Assembly: GCA_001464765.1 (NCBI GenBank)
Contig: LNDV01000038.1
Location: 1-64,000 of the forward strand
Direction of reading: 5' to 3'
Length of the DNA stretch: 64,000 nucleotides
From: Betaproteobacteria bacterium Ga0077526
Lineage (GTDB): Bacteria; Pseudomonadota; Gammaproteobacteria; Burkholderiales; Ga0077523
Shown here one piece after another: positions 33,653 to 43,446 of the stretch. The notes beneath the pieces are model-generated. The model did not search any database. It was given only the letters and a program-made list of their open reading frames with translations, and was not told the origin of the DNA. The position numbers were made by a program, and so were the translations under genes. How positions within the stretch are numbered: the stretch's first letter is position 1; the number at the start of each line of letters is the position of its first letter.

Positions 33653-35554
33653 CTACTTGGGCGCCTGCACCGCCACACGGATCTGGTCGAGCGCGGTGGC
33701 GTCTTCCAGCGTGGTGAGGTCCCCGGGGTCCCGGCCCTCAGCCAGCGCCTGGATGCTACGCCGCAGCAGTTTGCCGCTGCGGGTCTTGGGCAGCATCGTG
33801 ACGAAATGCACCCGCGCCGGCCGGGCGATGGCACCCAGTTGTCCGTCGACGGCGGCCATGACTTCCTTCTCGAGCGCGGCCCGGGCTTCCGGGGTGGCGG
33901 TTCTCGCGGGATCCTTCACGACGGCAAACGCGAGCGGCATCTGGCCCTTCAACTGGTCGGCCACGCCCACCACGGCCACTTCGGCCACGGCCGTGTGACT
34001 CTGCACGGCCTCCTCGATTTCGCGCGTTCCCAGCCGGTGGCCCGCCACGTTGATGACGTCGTCGGTGCGGCCCAGGATGAAGTGGTAGCCGTCCGCATCG
34101 CGGATGCCCCAGTCGAAGGACGAATAGATCAGCCGGTCGCGGAACATGGAGAAATAGGTCTTCACAAACCGGTCGTCGTCTCCCCACACGGTGGAAAGAC
34201 AGCCAGGCGGCAGCGGCGGCACGACGCCCACCACGGCCTTCTCGTCGGCACCGGCCTCGCTGCCGTCTTCGCGGAACAGGCGCAGGTCGTACCCGTATGC
34301 CGGGAAGGACGGGCTACCGAACTTCACCGGCGTGGCCTCGACGCCCGGGACGCTGGTGAGCATCGGCCAGCCGGTCTCGGTCTGCCAGTAGTGGTCGATC
34401 ACAGGGTGCCCCAGCACGTCGGCGATCCACCGGTGGGTGGGCTCGTCGAGTGGCTCGCCGGCGAGGAACAGGTGCCGCAGGGACGAGAGATCGTGGCGCT
34501 TCACGAAGGACTCGTCCTGCTTCTTGAGCACGCGGATGGCCGTCGGCGCGGAGAACATCACGGTCACACGATGGTCCTGAACGATCTTCCACCAGATGCC
34601 GGCATCCGGACGGATCGGCACACCCTCGTAGAAGATCGTGGTCATGCCCGCGATGAGCGGGGCGTACACGATGTACGAGTGCCCCACGACCCAGCCGATG
34701 TCGGAGGTCGTGAACATCGTCTCGCCGGGGTTGCCCTGATAGATGTGCTTCATCGACGCTGCGAGCGCGACCGCATAACCGCCCACGTCGCGCTGAACGC
34801 CCTTCGGCTTGCCCGTCGTACCCGACGTGTAGAGGATGTACGAAGGCTCGTTCGATTCGAGCCAGGTCACGGGAACGCGCGCATCCATGTGGCGGGCGCG
34901 CAGCGTCGCCCAGTCGTGGTCGCGCCCCGGAACCGTGGTGTACTCGGGATCGAGCCCGCGGTTCACGAGGAGCACGGCCTCGGGCTTGTTGCCGGACAGC
35001 GAGATGGCCTCGTCGAGCAGCGGCTTGTAGCGCACCACCTTGCCACCCCGCATGCCGGCATCCGACGACACGATGAGCTTGGGGCTGGCGTCGTCGATCC
35101 TCGTGGCGAGGCTGTGCGAGGCGAAGCCCCCGAACACCACCGAATGGATGGCGCCGAGGCGGGCGCACGCGAGCATCGCAACGGCCGCCTCGGGAATCAT
35201 GGGCATGTACAGCAGCACGCGATCGCCACGGCCCACGCCGAGTGACTGCATGACCGCCGCGCAGCGGTTCACCTCATCGTGCAACTGGCGGTAGGTGTAA
35301 TGCTGCTCGGTATCCGTCTCGGTCGAGAGGAACACCAGCGCCTTCTGATCGGCGCGGGTGGCGAGATGCCGGTCCACGGCGTTGTGGCACAGGTTGGTCT
35401 CCCCGCCCACGAACCAGCGAGCGAACGGCGGACGCGAGTACTCGAGCACCCGGTCGAACGGCTTGTGCCAATCGACGAGCGCCGCCTGCTCGCGCCAGAA
35501 ACCCTCCCGGTCTTCGATGGACCGGCGATGAAACTCGTTGTAGACCTGTCCCAT
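33653..35554 (-). CDS. prpE: Propionate/acetate--CoA ligase
   Basis: The 633-residue AMP-forming acyl-CoA synthetase activates propionate (or acetate) with ATP and CoA. Motifs are the P-loop-like YILYTSGTTGKPKG, YWQTETGWPM, the hinge GRTDDVINVAGHRLGT and the catalytic Lys in PKTRSGKLLRR. The N terminus (MGQVYNEFHRRSIEDREGFW) is the PrpE type rather than Acs. With prpBCD elsewhere in the window it fits propionyl-CoA entry to the methylcitrate cycle; AcuI next door fits acrylate/3-hydroxypropionate metabolism. Confidence 0.9.
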   Translation of the reverse strand: MGQVYNEFHRRSIEDREGFWREQAALVDWHKPFDRVLEYSRPPFARWFVGGETNLCHNAVDRHLATRADQKALVFLSTETDTEQHYTYRQLHDEVNRCAAVMQSLGVGRGDRVLLYMPMIPEAAVAMLACARLGAIHSVVFGGFASHSLATRIDDASPKLIVSSDAGMRGGKVVRYKPLLDEAISLSGNKPEAVLLVNRGLDPEYTTVPGRDHDWATLRARHMDARVPVTWLESNEPSYILYTSGTTGKPKGVQRDVGGYAVALAASMKHIYQGNPGETMFTTSDIGWVVGHSYIVYAPLIAGMTTIFYEGVPIRPDAGIWWKIVQDHRVTVMFSAPTAIRVLKKQDESFVKRHDLSSLRHLFLAGEPLDEPTHRWIADVLGHPVIDHYWQTETGWPMLTSVPGVEATPVKFGSPSFPAYGYDLRLFREDGSEAGADEKAVVGVVPPLPPGCLSTVWGDDDRFVKTYFSMFRDRLIYSSFDWGIRDADGYHFILGRTDDVINVAGHRLGTREIEEAVQSHTAVAEVAVVGVADQLKGQMPLAFAVVKDPARTATPEARAALEKEVMAAVDGQLGAIARPARVHFVTMLPKTRSGKLLRRSIQALAEGRDPGDLTTLEDATALDQIRVAVQAPK

Positions 35555-35600
35555 GCTCCCTCCCCCTTCCCGCGCCGTACTGTGCGGAGACGCCCGGCTG

Positions 35601-36590
35601 CTAGCCGATGGCCACGACCGTGCGTCCCTTGACCTGTCCCTTCACGAACGCATCGAACGCCGACGGCAGTTCGGCAAACGGGAGCGTCTTCGTCATCTGC
35701 GACAGATGCCGCGGCTTCATGTCGGAAGCGAGCCGAGCCCAGACCGCGGAACGCAGCGGCATCGGACAATTGACCGAGTCCACCCCGCACAGCGTCACGC
35801 CGCGCAGGATGAAGGGCATCACGGTGGTGTTGAAGGTGAAATTGGCCGCCAGACCGATGGAGGCAATGGTGCCGCCGATTTCCATGGTGCTCGCCATCCA
35901 CGACAGCACCTCACCGCCGAGATTGTCGACGGCGCCCGCCCACAGCGACTTGTCGAGCGGCCGGATCTTGGTGAGGTCGAGGGACGAACGCAGCATGACC
36001 TTCGCAGCGCCGAGGCTCTTCAGGTAGTCCGTCTCGGCTTCCTTGCCGGTGAGGGCCGTCACCTCGTAGCCCAGACCCGCCAGGATGTCGACGGCGATGG
36101 AGCCGACACCGCCGGTCGCGCCGGACACGATGACCGGACCGTTGCCGGGCTTGAGGCCGTTGGCTTCCATGCGGACGACGGCGAGTCCCGCCGTGAATCC
36201 GGCAGTGCCCAGCGCCATGGCGTCCAGGGTGCTCATGCCGCCGGGCATCGGGACGACCCAGGCCGCCGGGACACGGACGTAGCCCGCATAGCCGCCGTCG
36301 TGTGCGACCCCCACGTCGTAACTTGTGCAAATGACCTTCTGGCCGGCCTTGAACGCGGGATCGGTGGAGCTCTCCACGGTGCCCGCGACGTCGATCCCGC
36401 CGACGCAGGGGAAGCGACGGATGATCTTGCCCGCACCGGTGGCGGCGAGCGCGTCCTTGTAGTTGATGCTGGAGTACTCGGCCTTGATGACGACCTCGCC
36501 CGGGTCGAGCTCGTCCAACGTCATGTCGACGATGCGGCTCGCGACCTTGCCGTCCTCGTTGAAGATTCTCAGTGCCTTGAACGATGCCAT
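35601..36590 (-). CDS. acuI: AcuI/YhdH-type acrylyl-CoA reductase (NADPH)
   Basis: The 329-residue medium-chain dehydrogenase lacks the structural zinc cysteines and has the YhdH/AcuI pattern: IVDMTLDELDPGEVVIKAEY, SSINYKDALAATGAGKI, the NADPH motif VSGATGGVGSIAVDILAGLG and the ending VKGQVKGRTVVAIG. AcuI reduces acrylyl-CoA to propionyl-CoA, a step of acrylate and 3-hydroxypropionate use. ATG 36590 begins 50 bp after the zapE stop on the same strand, and prpE follows, so zapE-acuI-prpE may be cotranscribed. Confidence 0.88.
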   Translation of the reverse strand: MASFKALRIFNEDGKVASRIVDMTLDELDPGEVVIKAEYSSINYKDALAATGAGKIIRRFPCVGGIDVAGTVESSTDPAFKAGQKVICTSYDVGVAHDGGYAGYVRVPAAWVVPMPGGMSTLDAMALGTAGFTAGLAVVRMEANGLKPGNGPVIVSGATGGVGSIAVDILAGLGYEVTALTGKEAETDYLKSLGAAKVMLRSSLDLTKIRPLDKSLWAGAVDNLGGEVLSWMASTMEIGGTIASIGLAANFTFNTTVMPFILRGVTLCGVDSVNCPMPLRSAVWARLASDMKPRHLSQMTKTLPFAELPSAFDAFVKGQVKGRTVVAIG

Positions 36591-36640
36591 GTGGTGTCCC
36601 CTCGGTGATGGCGCGGGCGCAGGCCCGGCGGTCTTCGGCG

Positions 36641-37768
36641 TCACCCCAGATGGGGTTCGCCCAGGTATCGGTGCGTCTGCATCTCGACCAGCCGGCTGGC
36701 CGTGCGGTCCTGCTCGGCGGTCGTGCGAAGTGCGGAATATAGCCCGACCGGATCGGCTGCGGCAGACAGAATCAGCTTCACGCGGCGGTCGTAGAACTCG
36801 TCCACCAGCCAGGTGAAGCGGCGCATGCGGTCGCTCTCGCCGCTCGCCTGGAACACCGGCACGCCGCTCACGAACACGGTGTGGTAGCGCCGGGCGAGCT
36901 CGATGTAGTCCGCCTGCGCGCGGGGGCCGTCGCAAAGCGCGGTGAAGTCCAGCCAGGCGACGCCGCCGGCGACCCGCCTTGCCGGGATCTCGCGGCCTTC
37001 GATGTTGAGCGCCTCGGCGGCGCCGTCGCTGCCGGCGATGGCGTGGAACATCCCCGCCATGGCGTCGTCGGCGCGGGGCCCTGGCGGGACGTGGTAGGTG
37101 CCGGCCTTCTCGAGCGCCACCTGCCGGTAGTCGGTGCCGTCGTCCATGTGGACGATCTCGAAGCGCGTGCGGAGGAGTTCGATGGCTGGCAGGAACTGCC
37201 CGCGCTGCAGGCCGTGGAGGTACAGATTCTCGGGCTCGGTGTTGGAGGTCGTGACCACCGCCACGCCCTGCGCCATCAGCCCCTCGAGGAGCTTGCGCAT
37301 CAGCATCGCGTCGCCGATGTCCGTCACCTGGAACTCGTCGAGACACAGCAGCCGCGCTTCGGCGGCCACGGCCGCGGCCACCTCGTTCATCGGATCTTCG
37401 CGGCCCTGCAGTTCGCGCAGCCGAGCATGGATCTCCTGCATGAACCGATGGAAGTGCACGCGCCGCTTCGAGGCGAGCGGCGCATGGTCGAAGAAGGTGT
37501 CCATCAGGAAGCTCTTGCCGCGCCCCACTCCGCCCCAGAGGTAGAGGCCGCGGGGCGGTTCGGAACGGGACTGGAACCAGCGGCGCCAGCCGGTGGCGGC
37601 GGGAGCCTGCCCGAGATCGCGCTCGATGCGCGCGAAGTGGGAGATCGCCCGGCGCTGCGTGGCATCGAGTGCAAACCCGAGATCACGCGCGCGCCGGTCG
37701 AATGCCGCTTCGAGGGTGTCGTCCGCCACCGCGTCGTCCGCGACCCGCCGAACGGAGCCGGAGGTCAC
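36641..37768 (-). CDS. zapE: Cell division ATPase ZapE (AFG1-like)
   Basis: The 375-residue AAA-type ATPase has Walker A GGVGRGKSFLMD, Walker B LLCLDEFQVTD, the VHFHRFMQEIH stretch and the C-terminal MTHRYLGE-like end. ZapE destabilises FtsZ polymers at the septum. GTG 37768 starts 8 nt after the lpdA stop, implying operon membership. zapE is a common companion of the odh operon in betaproteobacteria, so its place here is expected. Confidence 0.9.
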   Translation of the reverse strand: MTSGSVRRVADDAVADDTLEAAFDRRARDLGFALDATQRRAISHFARIERDLGQAPAATGWRRWFQSRSEPPRGLYLWGGVGRGKSFLMDTFFDHAPLASKRRVHFHRFMQEIHARLRELQGREDPMNEVAAAVAAEARLLCLDEFQVTDIGDAMLMRKLLEGLMAQGVAVVTTSNTEPENLYLHGLQRGQFLPAIELLRTRFEIVHMDDGTDYRQVALEKAGTYHVPPGPRADDAMAGMFHAIAGSDGAAEALNIEGREIPARRVAGGVAWLDFTALCDGPRAQADYIELARRYHTVFVSGVPVFQASGESDRMRRFTWLVDEFYDRRVKLILSAAADPVGLYSALRTTAEQDRTASRLVEMQTHRYLGEPHLG

Positions 37769-37776
37769 GGGGACGG

Positions 37777-39210
37777 TCAGATGTTGAGGGTGCGCTTGTC
37801 CACGCCCAGGGCCGCTTCGTGCATGGCCTCGGAGAGCGACGGGTGCGCGTGCACGATGCGGGCGATGTCCTCGCTGGACGCACCGAACTCCATGGCCACC
37901 ACGGCCTCGGAAATCAGTTCGGAGGCGAACGGCCCGATGATGTGCACGCCCAGGATCCGGTCGGTCTCGGCATGGGCCAGCATCTTCACGAAGCCCGCGG
38001 TCTCGCCCAGCGCGCGGGCGCGGCCCGACGCGATGAACGGGAACTGCCCGGCCCGGTAAGGGATGCCCTGCGCCTTGAGTTCCTTCTCCGTGCGGCCCAC
38101 CCACGCAATCTCCGGCGACGTGTAGATCACCCAGGGAATCGTGTCGAGGTTGATGTGGCTCACCTGCCCGGCGATCGTCTCGGCGACGGCTACGCCTTCT
38201 TCGGACGACTTGTGCGCGAGCATCGGCCCGCGGACGACGTCGCCGATGGCGAACACGTTAGGGAGGTTCGTGCGGCACTGGCCGTCGACTTCCACGTAGC
38301 CGCGGGAATCGAGCTTGAGCCCCACGACATCCGCATTGAGGTTCCGGGTGTTGGGGACGCGGCCGATGGCCACCACGAGACGGTCGAACTCGGCGACATG
38401 GCGGTTGCCCTCGCGGTTCGCGTAGGCCACCGTCACGGAGTTGGCCTTGGTCTCCACCGACTCCACCTTGGCGCCGGTGTAGATCTTGATACCCAGCGGC
38501 CCAGTGAACTGACGGAAGGCTTCCTTGGCGACCTGCTCGTCCGCGGCGGCGAGGAAGCTCGGCAGCGCTTCGAGAATCGTCACTTCGGAACCGAGGCGAC
38601 GCCAGACGCTGCCCATCTCGACGCCGATCACGCCAGCGCCGATCACGCCCAGACGCTTGGGCACTTCGCCGAAGCTGAGCGCGCCCATGTTGTCGCAGAC
38701 GACCTTGTTGTCGATCGTCACACCCGGCAGGTCGCGGGCCAGCGAGCCGGTCGCAACGATCACATGGCGCGCCTCGATGCTCTCGGGGGCGCCGCTGCCC
38801 GTGACCTCGATCACGTAGCGGTCGCCGTTCTTGCCGGCGAACCGGCCGAACCCGTGCATTGAATCGACCTTGTTCTTCTTGAACAGCAGCGCGATGCCGG
38901 TCGTGAAGGTGTCGACGATCTTGTCTTTCCGCGCGAGCATCTTCGCGACATCCAGCGTCACGCCGGTGATCCCGATGCCGTGGTCGGCGAACTTGTGGAG
39001 CGCGCGCTCGTAGTTCTCCGACGATTCGAGCAGCGCCTTCGACGGGATGCACCCCACGTTGAGACAGGTGCCGCCGAGACTGGGTTTGCCTGCGGCGTTG
39101 CTCCAGGCGTCGATACAAACGGTCGACAGACCGAGCTGGGAAGCGCGGATCGCCGCGACGTAACCGCCCGGGCCGGCGCCGATCACGACGACGTCGTAGC
39201 TCTTGGCCAT
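37777..39210 (-). CDS. lpdA: Dihydrolipoyl dehydrogenase (E3)
   Basis: The 477-residue flavoprotein reoxidises dihydrolipoyl groups of 2-oxoacid dehydrogenase complexes with NAD+. It has the FAD motif VIGAGPGGYVAAIRA, the redox disulfide GGTCLNVGCIPSK, the NAD motif VIGAGVIGVEMG and the C-terminal HAHPSLSEAMHEA with the catalytic His-Glu pair. It follows odhB, with 55 bp between, in the odhA-odhB-lpdA order. Confidence 0.94.
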   Translation of the reverse strand: MAKSYDVVVIGAGPGGYVAAIRASQLGLSTVCIDAWSNAAGKPSLGGTCLNVGCIPSKALLESSENYERALHKFADHGIGITGVTLDVAKMLARKDKIVDTFTTGIALLFKKNKVDSMHGFGRFAGKNGDRYVIEVTGSGAPESIEARHVIVATGSLARDLPGVTIDNKVVCDNMGALSFGEVPKRLGVIGAGVIGVEMGSVWRRLGSEVTILEALPSFLAAADEQVAKEAFRQFTGPLGIKIYTGAKVESVETKANSVTVAYANREGNRHVAEFDRLVVAIGRVPNTRNLNADVVGLKLDSRGYVEVDGQCRTNLPNVFAIGDVVRGPMLAHKSSEEGVAVAETIAGQVSHINLDTIPWVIYTSPEIAWVGRTEKELKAQGIPYRAGQFPFIASGRARALGETAGFVKMLAHAETDRILGVHIIGPFASELISEAVVAMEFGASSEDIARIVHAHPSLSEAMHEAALGVDKRTLNI

Positions 39211-39265
39211 GGTTTCCTCCGTTGTTGTGGAGACAGCGGGCCCGCGTCACGGGCCGTCGTCGTCA

Positions 39266-40537
39266 TCAGACGTCGAGCAGCAGTCGCGTCGGATCCTCGA
39301 GGGCTTCCTTGATGGTGACCAGCCCCAGCACGGCTTCGCGGCCGTCGATGATGCGGTGGTCGTAGGACATGGCGAGGTAGTTCATCGGACGGATGACGAT
39401 CTGCCCGTTCTCCACCACCGGGCGGTCCTTGGTGGCGTGCACGCCGAGGATCGCGCTCTGGGGCGGGTTGATGATCGGCGTCGAGAGCATCGAACCGAAC
39501 ACGCCGCCGTTCGAGATCGAGAACGTGCCGCCGGTCATCTCTTCGATGGTGAGCTTGCCGTCCTGCGCCCGCTTGCCGAAGTCGGCAATCTGCTTCTCGA
39601 TGTCGGCGAGCGACATCTGGTCGGCATTGCGGATGATCGGCACCACCAGACCGCGGGGGCTGCCCACCGCGATGCCCACATCGAAGTAGCCGTGGTACAC
39701 GATGTCGTTGCCGTCGACCGAGGCGTTCAGCACCGGGTACTTCTTGAGCGCGGCCACGCAAGCCTTCACGAAGAACGACATGAAGCCGAGCTTCACGCCG
39801 TGCTCCTTCTCGAACTTGTCCTTGAAGCGCGCACGCAGATCCATCACGCCCTGCATGTTCACTTCGTTGAAGGTCGTGAGGATCGCGGCGGTCTGCTGGG
39901 ACTGGACCAGACGCTCCGCCACACGCTGACGCAGCCGGGACATGGGGACGCGCTTCTCGGGGCGATCGCCCAGGAGCATGTCGACATCCACAGGCGGCGC
40001 CGGCATCGGCGACGTCTCGGCGCGACCGGTGCGGGGCGCGCGGCCCTGCACGGCGGCAGTGACGTCTTCTTTCGTGACGCGCCCGCCTCGGCCGGTACCG
40101 GCGACAGCGGCGACGTCCAGGTTGTTTTCCGCAGCGATCTTGCGCGCGGCCGGCATGGCGATCACCTCACCCGACGCCGGCGCGGCGACCGGGGGCGGCG
40201 ACGACTTCACGGAGGTGAGTTTGGCGGCGGGAGGCGCGGCTTCTGCGGGGGCGGCACCGCCACTCGCGGCAGCGACCTTCGGCTGAGCCTCACCCTTGGC
40301 CTCGGTGTCGATCGTCGCGATCACTTCCATCGCGACCACCGTGCTGCCGTCTCCCTTCACGATGGAGGTGAGCACGCCCGCCTCGGGCGCCGGCAGTTCG
40401 AGCACGACCTTGTCGGTCTCGATGTCGATCAGGTTCTCGTCGCGTTCCACGCGTTCGCCCTGACGCTTGTGCCACTTGAGCAGCGTCGCCTCGGCAACCG
40501 ACTCGGACAGAGCCGGCACTTTCACTTCGATCAGCAT
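39266..40537 (-). CDS. odhB: 2-Oxoglutarate dehydrogenase E2 (dihydrolipoyl succinyltransferase)
   Basis: The 423-residue E2 forms the core of the 2-oxoglutarate dehydrogenase complex. It has one N-terminal lipoyl domain (lipoyl-Lys in IETDKVVLELPAPEAG), an Ala/Pro-rich linker, an E3-binding domain (PAARKIAAENNLDVAAVAGT) and the acyltransferase domain ending with the active-site SYDHRIIDGREAV. The linker is long and Ala/Pro rich. odhA is 45 bp upstream. Confidence 0.94.
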   Translation of the reverse strand: MLIEVKVPALSESVAEATLLKWHKRQGERVERDENLIDIETDKVVLELPAPEAGVLTSIVKGDGSTVVAMEVIATIDTEAKGEAQPKVAAASGGAAPAEAAPPAAKLTSVKSSPPPVAAPASGEVIAMPAARKIAAENNLDVAAVAGTGRGGRVTKEDVTAAVQGRAPRTGRAETSPMPAPPVDVDMLLGDRPEKRVPMSRLRQRVAERLVQSQQTAAILTTFNEVNMQGVMDLRARFKDKFEKEHGVKLGFMSFFVKACVAALKKYPVLNASVDGNDIVYHGYFDVGIAVGSPRGLVVPIIRNADQMSLADIEKQIADFGKRAQDGKLTIEEMTGGTFSISNGGVFGSMLSTPIINPPQSAILGVHATKDRPVVENGQIVIRPMNYLAMSYDHRIIDGREAVLGLVTIKEALEDPTRLLLDV

Positions 40538-40581
40538 GTTTCCATCACCTCTCTATCAGCAGCGGGGACCGGGGGCGAGCC

Positions 40582-43407
40582 TTACTCGCCTGTCCGCAGC
40601 GCGGCATCGACAACGGCTTTCTGACGCTGGTTGTGCAGGGCGAGATAACCGCCGGCCGGCGATGCGCTCGAAGGGCGCAGCGCGTAGCGCAGCTTCTGCT
40701 CGGGCCGCATGTGCCGGTGCAGGTAATGCTGGATGCGGTGCCAGGCGCCCTGGTTGCCCGGCTCCTCCTGGCACCACACGACATCGGTGGCACCCGGGTA
40801 GCGCTCGATCTGCGCCTGGAACTCGTCGTGCGGGAACGGGTAGAGCTGTTCGATCCGCACGATCGCGACGTCCTGCTGCTTGCGCTCGCGGCGGGCGGCC
40901 AGCAGGTCGAAGTACACCTTGCCACTGCAGAACACGATCTGCTTCACGCCCTTCGGATCGATCGGATCGACCTCGGGAATCACCGGCTGGAAGCGGCCGT
41001 CGGCCAGGTCGTCCAGCGTGGACACGGACTCCTTGTGCCGCAGCATGCTCTTGGGGCTCATGATCACCATCGGGTGGCGATACGGCCGCAGCATCTGACG
41101 GCGCAGCAGATGGAACATCTGCGCGGGCGTCGACGGCACGACGACCTGCATGTTGTAGTCGGCGCAGAGCTGCAGGAAGCGCTCGAGACGCGCGGACGAG
41201 TGCTCCGGCCCCTGCCCTTCGTAACCGTGCGGCAGCATCATCACGAGCCCGCACAGCCGGCCCCACTTCACTTCACCCGAAGCGATGAACTGGTCGATCA
41301 CCACCTGGGCGCCATTGGCGAAATCGCCGAACTGGGCTTCCCAGATGACCAGTTCGCCCGGCGATGCCGTCGCGTAGCCGTACTCGAAACCGAGCACCGC
41401 CTCTTCCGACAGCGTGGAATCGATCACGAGGAAATCTGGCTGGTTCTCGGTGATGTTCTGCAGGGGCACGTAGGTGCCGGCATCCCAGCGCTCGCGGTTC
41501 TGGTCATGCAGCACCGCGTGGCGATGGAAGAAGGTGCCGCGACCGGCATCCTGACCCGACAGCCGAACGCCGTAGCCCTGCTTCAGCAAAGCGGCGTAGG
41601 CGAGGTTCTCCGCCATGCCCCAGTCGAGCGGCAGCTTGCCCAGACCCATCTGGCGGCGGTCGGCGATGACCTTCTCGACGCGCGGGTGCAGCTTGAAGTG
41701 CGACGGGATGGTCGTCAGCCGGTCGGACAGGTACTTGAGTTCGTCGCGCGAGAGGCCGGTGTTCGCCTGATCGGTCCACTTGGCGGCCTCGTAGGGGGCC
41801 CAGTCGACCGCGAATGGTGGGCGGTAGTTGTAGATGATGAACTTGTTGTTGTTGTGGCCCGCGTCGAGCGCGCTGCGGAAATCCGCGATGTAGCGCTCGG
41901 CATCGCCTTCCTTCAGCACACCCTCGGCCACGAGGCGGTCGGCGTAGAGCTTCCGCGTGCCGGGGTGCTGGCCGATGATCTTGTACATCAGCGGCTGCGT
42001 CACCATCGGCTCGTCCTGCTCGTTGTGACCGAGCTTGCGGAAGCAGACGAGATCCACCACGACGTCCTTCTGGAACTGGGTCCGGAAGTCCATGGCGGCC
42101 TCGACAGCGAAGATCACCGCCTCGGGGTCGTCGCCGTTCACGTGGATGACCGGGGCCTCGACCATCTTCGCGACGTCCGTGCAGTAGATGGTGGAGCGCG
42201 TGTCGCGCGGATCGGACGTGGTGAACCCGATCTGGTTGTTCACGATGATGTGAACGGTGCCGCCCGTGCCGTAGCCGCGGGTCTGGGAGAGGTTCAGCGT
42301 CTCCATCACGACGCCCTGGCCCGCGAAGGCGGCATCGCCGTGGATGAGCACCGGAAGCACCTGCCGGCCCTCGCGGTCGCGACGGCGGTGCTGGCGTGCA
42401 CGCACCGAGCCCTCGACCACGGGATTGACGATCTCGAGGTGGGACGGATTGAACGCGAGCGTCACGTGCATCGGGCCGCCCGGGGTCATCACGTCGCTGG
42501 AGAAGCCCTGGTGATACTTCACGTCACCGGCGGGGAGATCGTGGGCCTTCTTGCCTTCGAACTCGAGGAAGAGGTCCTGCGGGATCTTGCCCAGCGTGTT
42601 CACGAGGACGTTGAGGCGTCCGCGGTGTGCCATGCCGATCACGAGTTCCTGCACGCCCTGCTGGCCGGCGCGCTGGAGCAGGTTGTCGAGCAGGGGAATG
42701 AGGCTGTCCCCGCCTTCCAGCGAGAAGCGCTTCTGACCCACGTACTTGGTGTGCAGGTACTTCTCCAGCACTTCCGCGGCAGTGAGCCGCTCCAGCACGT
42801 GGAGCTTGTAGTCCGGGGCGAGCGAGGCCCGCGAGCGCGCACCCTCGAAGCGCTGCTGGAGCCAGCGCTTCTGGGCGGTGTCGGTGATGTGCATGTACTC
42901 GAGACCGATAGTCCCGCAGTACGTCTCCTTCAGTGCCTTGATGATGTCGCGCAGCGTCGCCTGCTGAGGACCGACAAGGGTGCCGGTGTCGAACACACGC
43001 TCGAGATCGGCCTCCGTGAGGCCGTGGCTCGCGGGATCGAGTTCGGGAACTTCCACGCGCTCCATGCGCTTCAGGGGATCGAGCGTCGCGAGACGCACGC
43101 CGAGAAAGCGGTAGGAACTCACCAGCTGGAACACGGCGGCCTGCTTGCGGCCAAGTTCCGCCAGTTCGGCCGGGGCAAGACTGGAACGGCCGCCGGAGCT
43201 GCGCTCGCGGGCGATCTTCGCAATCAGTTCGCGGACGGGCTCGTGCGGCACGTCGCGCGCGCCCGGCTGAACCTGCATCTGGTCGAAGTAGCGCTTCCAC
43301 TCCGGGGCGATGTCCTCCTGCCCCTGCAGGTAGGCTTCGTACAGCTCGTCGATGTAGGCTGCGTTGGTACCGAACAGGTACGAACTCGACAGCAGGTCCT
43401 TCATCAT
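40582..43407 (-). CDS. odhA: 2-Oxoglutarate dehydrogenase E1 component
   Basis: The 941-residue TPP enzyme decarboxylates 2-oxoglutarate. I chose ATG 43407 because GGAGG is ~11 nt upstream; a TTG at 43416 is too close to it. Landmarks are YLFGTNAAYIDELYEAYLQG (E2-binding N terminus), MAHRGRLNVLVNTLGK, GDAAFAGQGVVMETLNLS (TPP/Mg site), FRKLGHNEQDEPMVTQP and a transketolase-like C-terminal half with MLPHGYEGQGPEHSSAR. The gltA gene is 39 bp upstream. Confidence 0.94.
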   Translation of the reverse strand: MMKDLLSSSYLFGTNAAYIDELYEAYLQGQEDIAPEWKRYFDQMQVQPGARDVPHEPVRELIAKIARERSSGGRSSLAPAELAELGRKQAAVFQLVSSYRFLGVRLATLDPLKRMERVEVPELDPASHGLTEADLERVFDTGTLVGPQQATLRDIIKALKETYCGTIGLEYMHITDTAQKRWLQQRFEGARSRASLAPDYKLHVLERLTAAEVLEKYLHTKYVGQKRFSLEGGDSLIPLLDNLLQRAGQQGVQELVIGMAHRGRLNVLVNTLGKIPQDLFLEFEGKKAHDLPAGDVKYHQGFSSDVMTPGGPMHVTLAFNPSHLEIVNPVVEGSVRARQHRRRDREGRQVLPVLIHGDAAFAGQGVVMETLNLSQTRGYGTGGTVHIIVNNQIGFTTSDPRDTRSTIYCTDVAKMVEAPVIHVNGDDPEAVIFAVEAAMDFRTQFQKDVVVDLVCFRKLGHNEQDEPMVTQPLMYKIIGQHPGTRKLYADRLVAEGVLKEGDAERYIADFRSALDAGHNNNKFIIYNYRPPFAVDWAPYEAAKWTDQANTGLSRDELKYLSDRLTTIPSHFKLHPRVEKVIADRRQMGLGKLPLDWGMAENLAYAALLKQGYGVRLSGQDAGRGTFFHRHAVLHDQNRERWDAGTYVPLQNITENQPDFLVIDSTLSEEAVLGFEYGYATASPGELVIWEAQFGDFANGAQVVIDQFIASGEVKWGRLCGLVMMLPHGYEGQGPEHSSARLERFLQLCADYNMQVVVPSTPAQMFHLLRRQMLRPYRHPMVIMSPKSMLRHKESVSTLDDLADGRFQPVIPEVDPIDPKGVKQIVFCSGKVYFDLLAARRERKQQDVAIVRIEQLYPFPHDEFQAQIERYPGATDVVWCQEEPGNQGAWHRIQHYLHRHMRPEQKLRYALRPSSASPAGGYLALHNQRQKAVVDAALRTGE

Positions 43408-43446
43408 GGTGTGCAATCCTCCGTGAGAGGTTCCGGGCGGCGGTGA

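Noticed and set aside
40633..43446. Very long plus-strand frame opposite odhA
   Set aside because: It is the antisense shadow of a highly expressed GC-rich gene; the minus strand gives an unmistakable OdhA.
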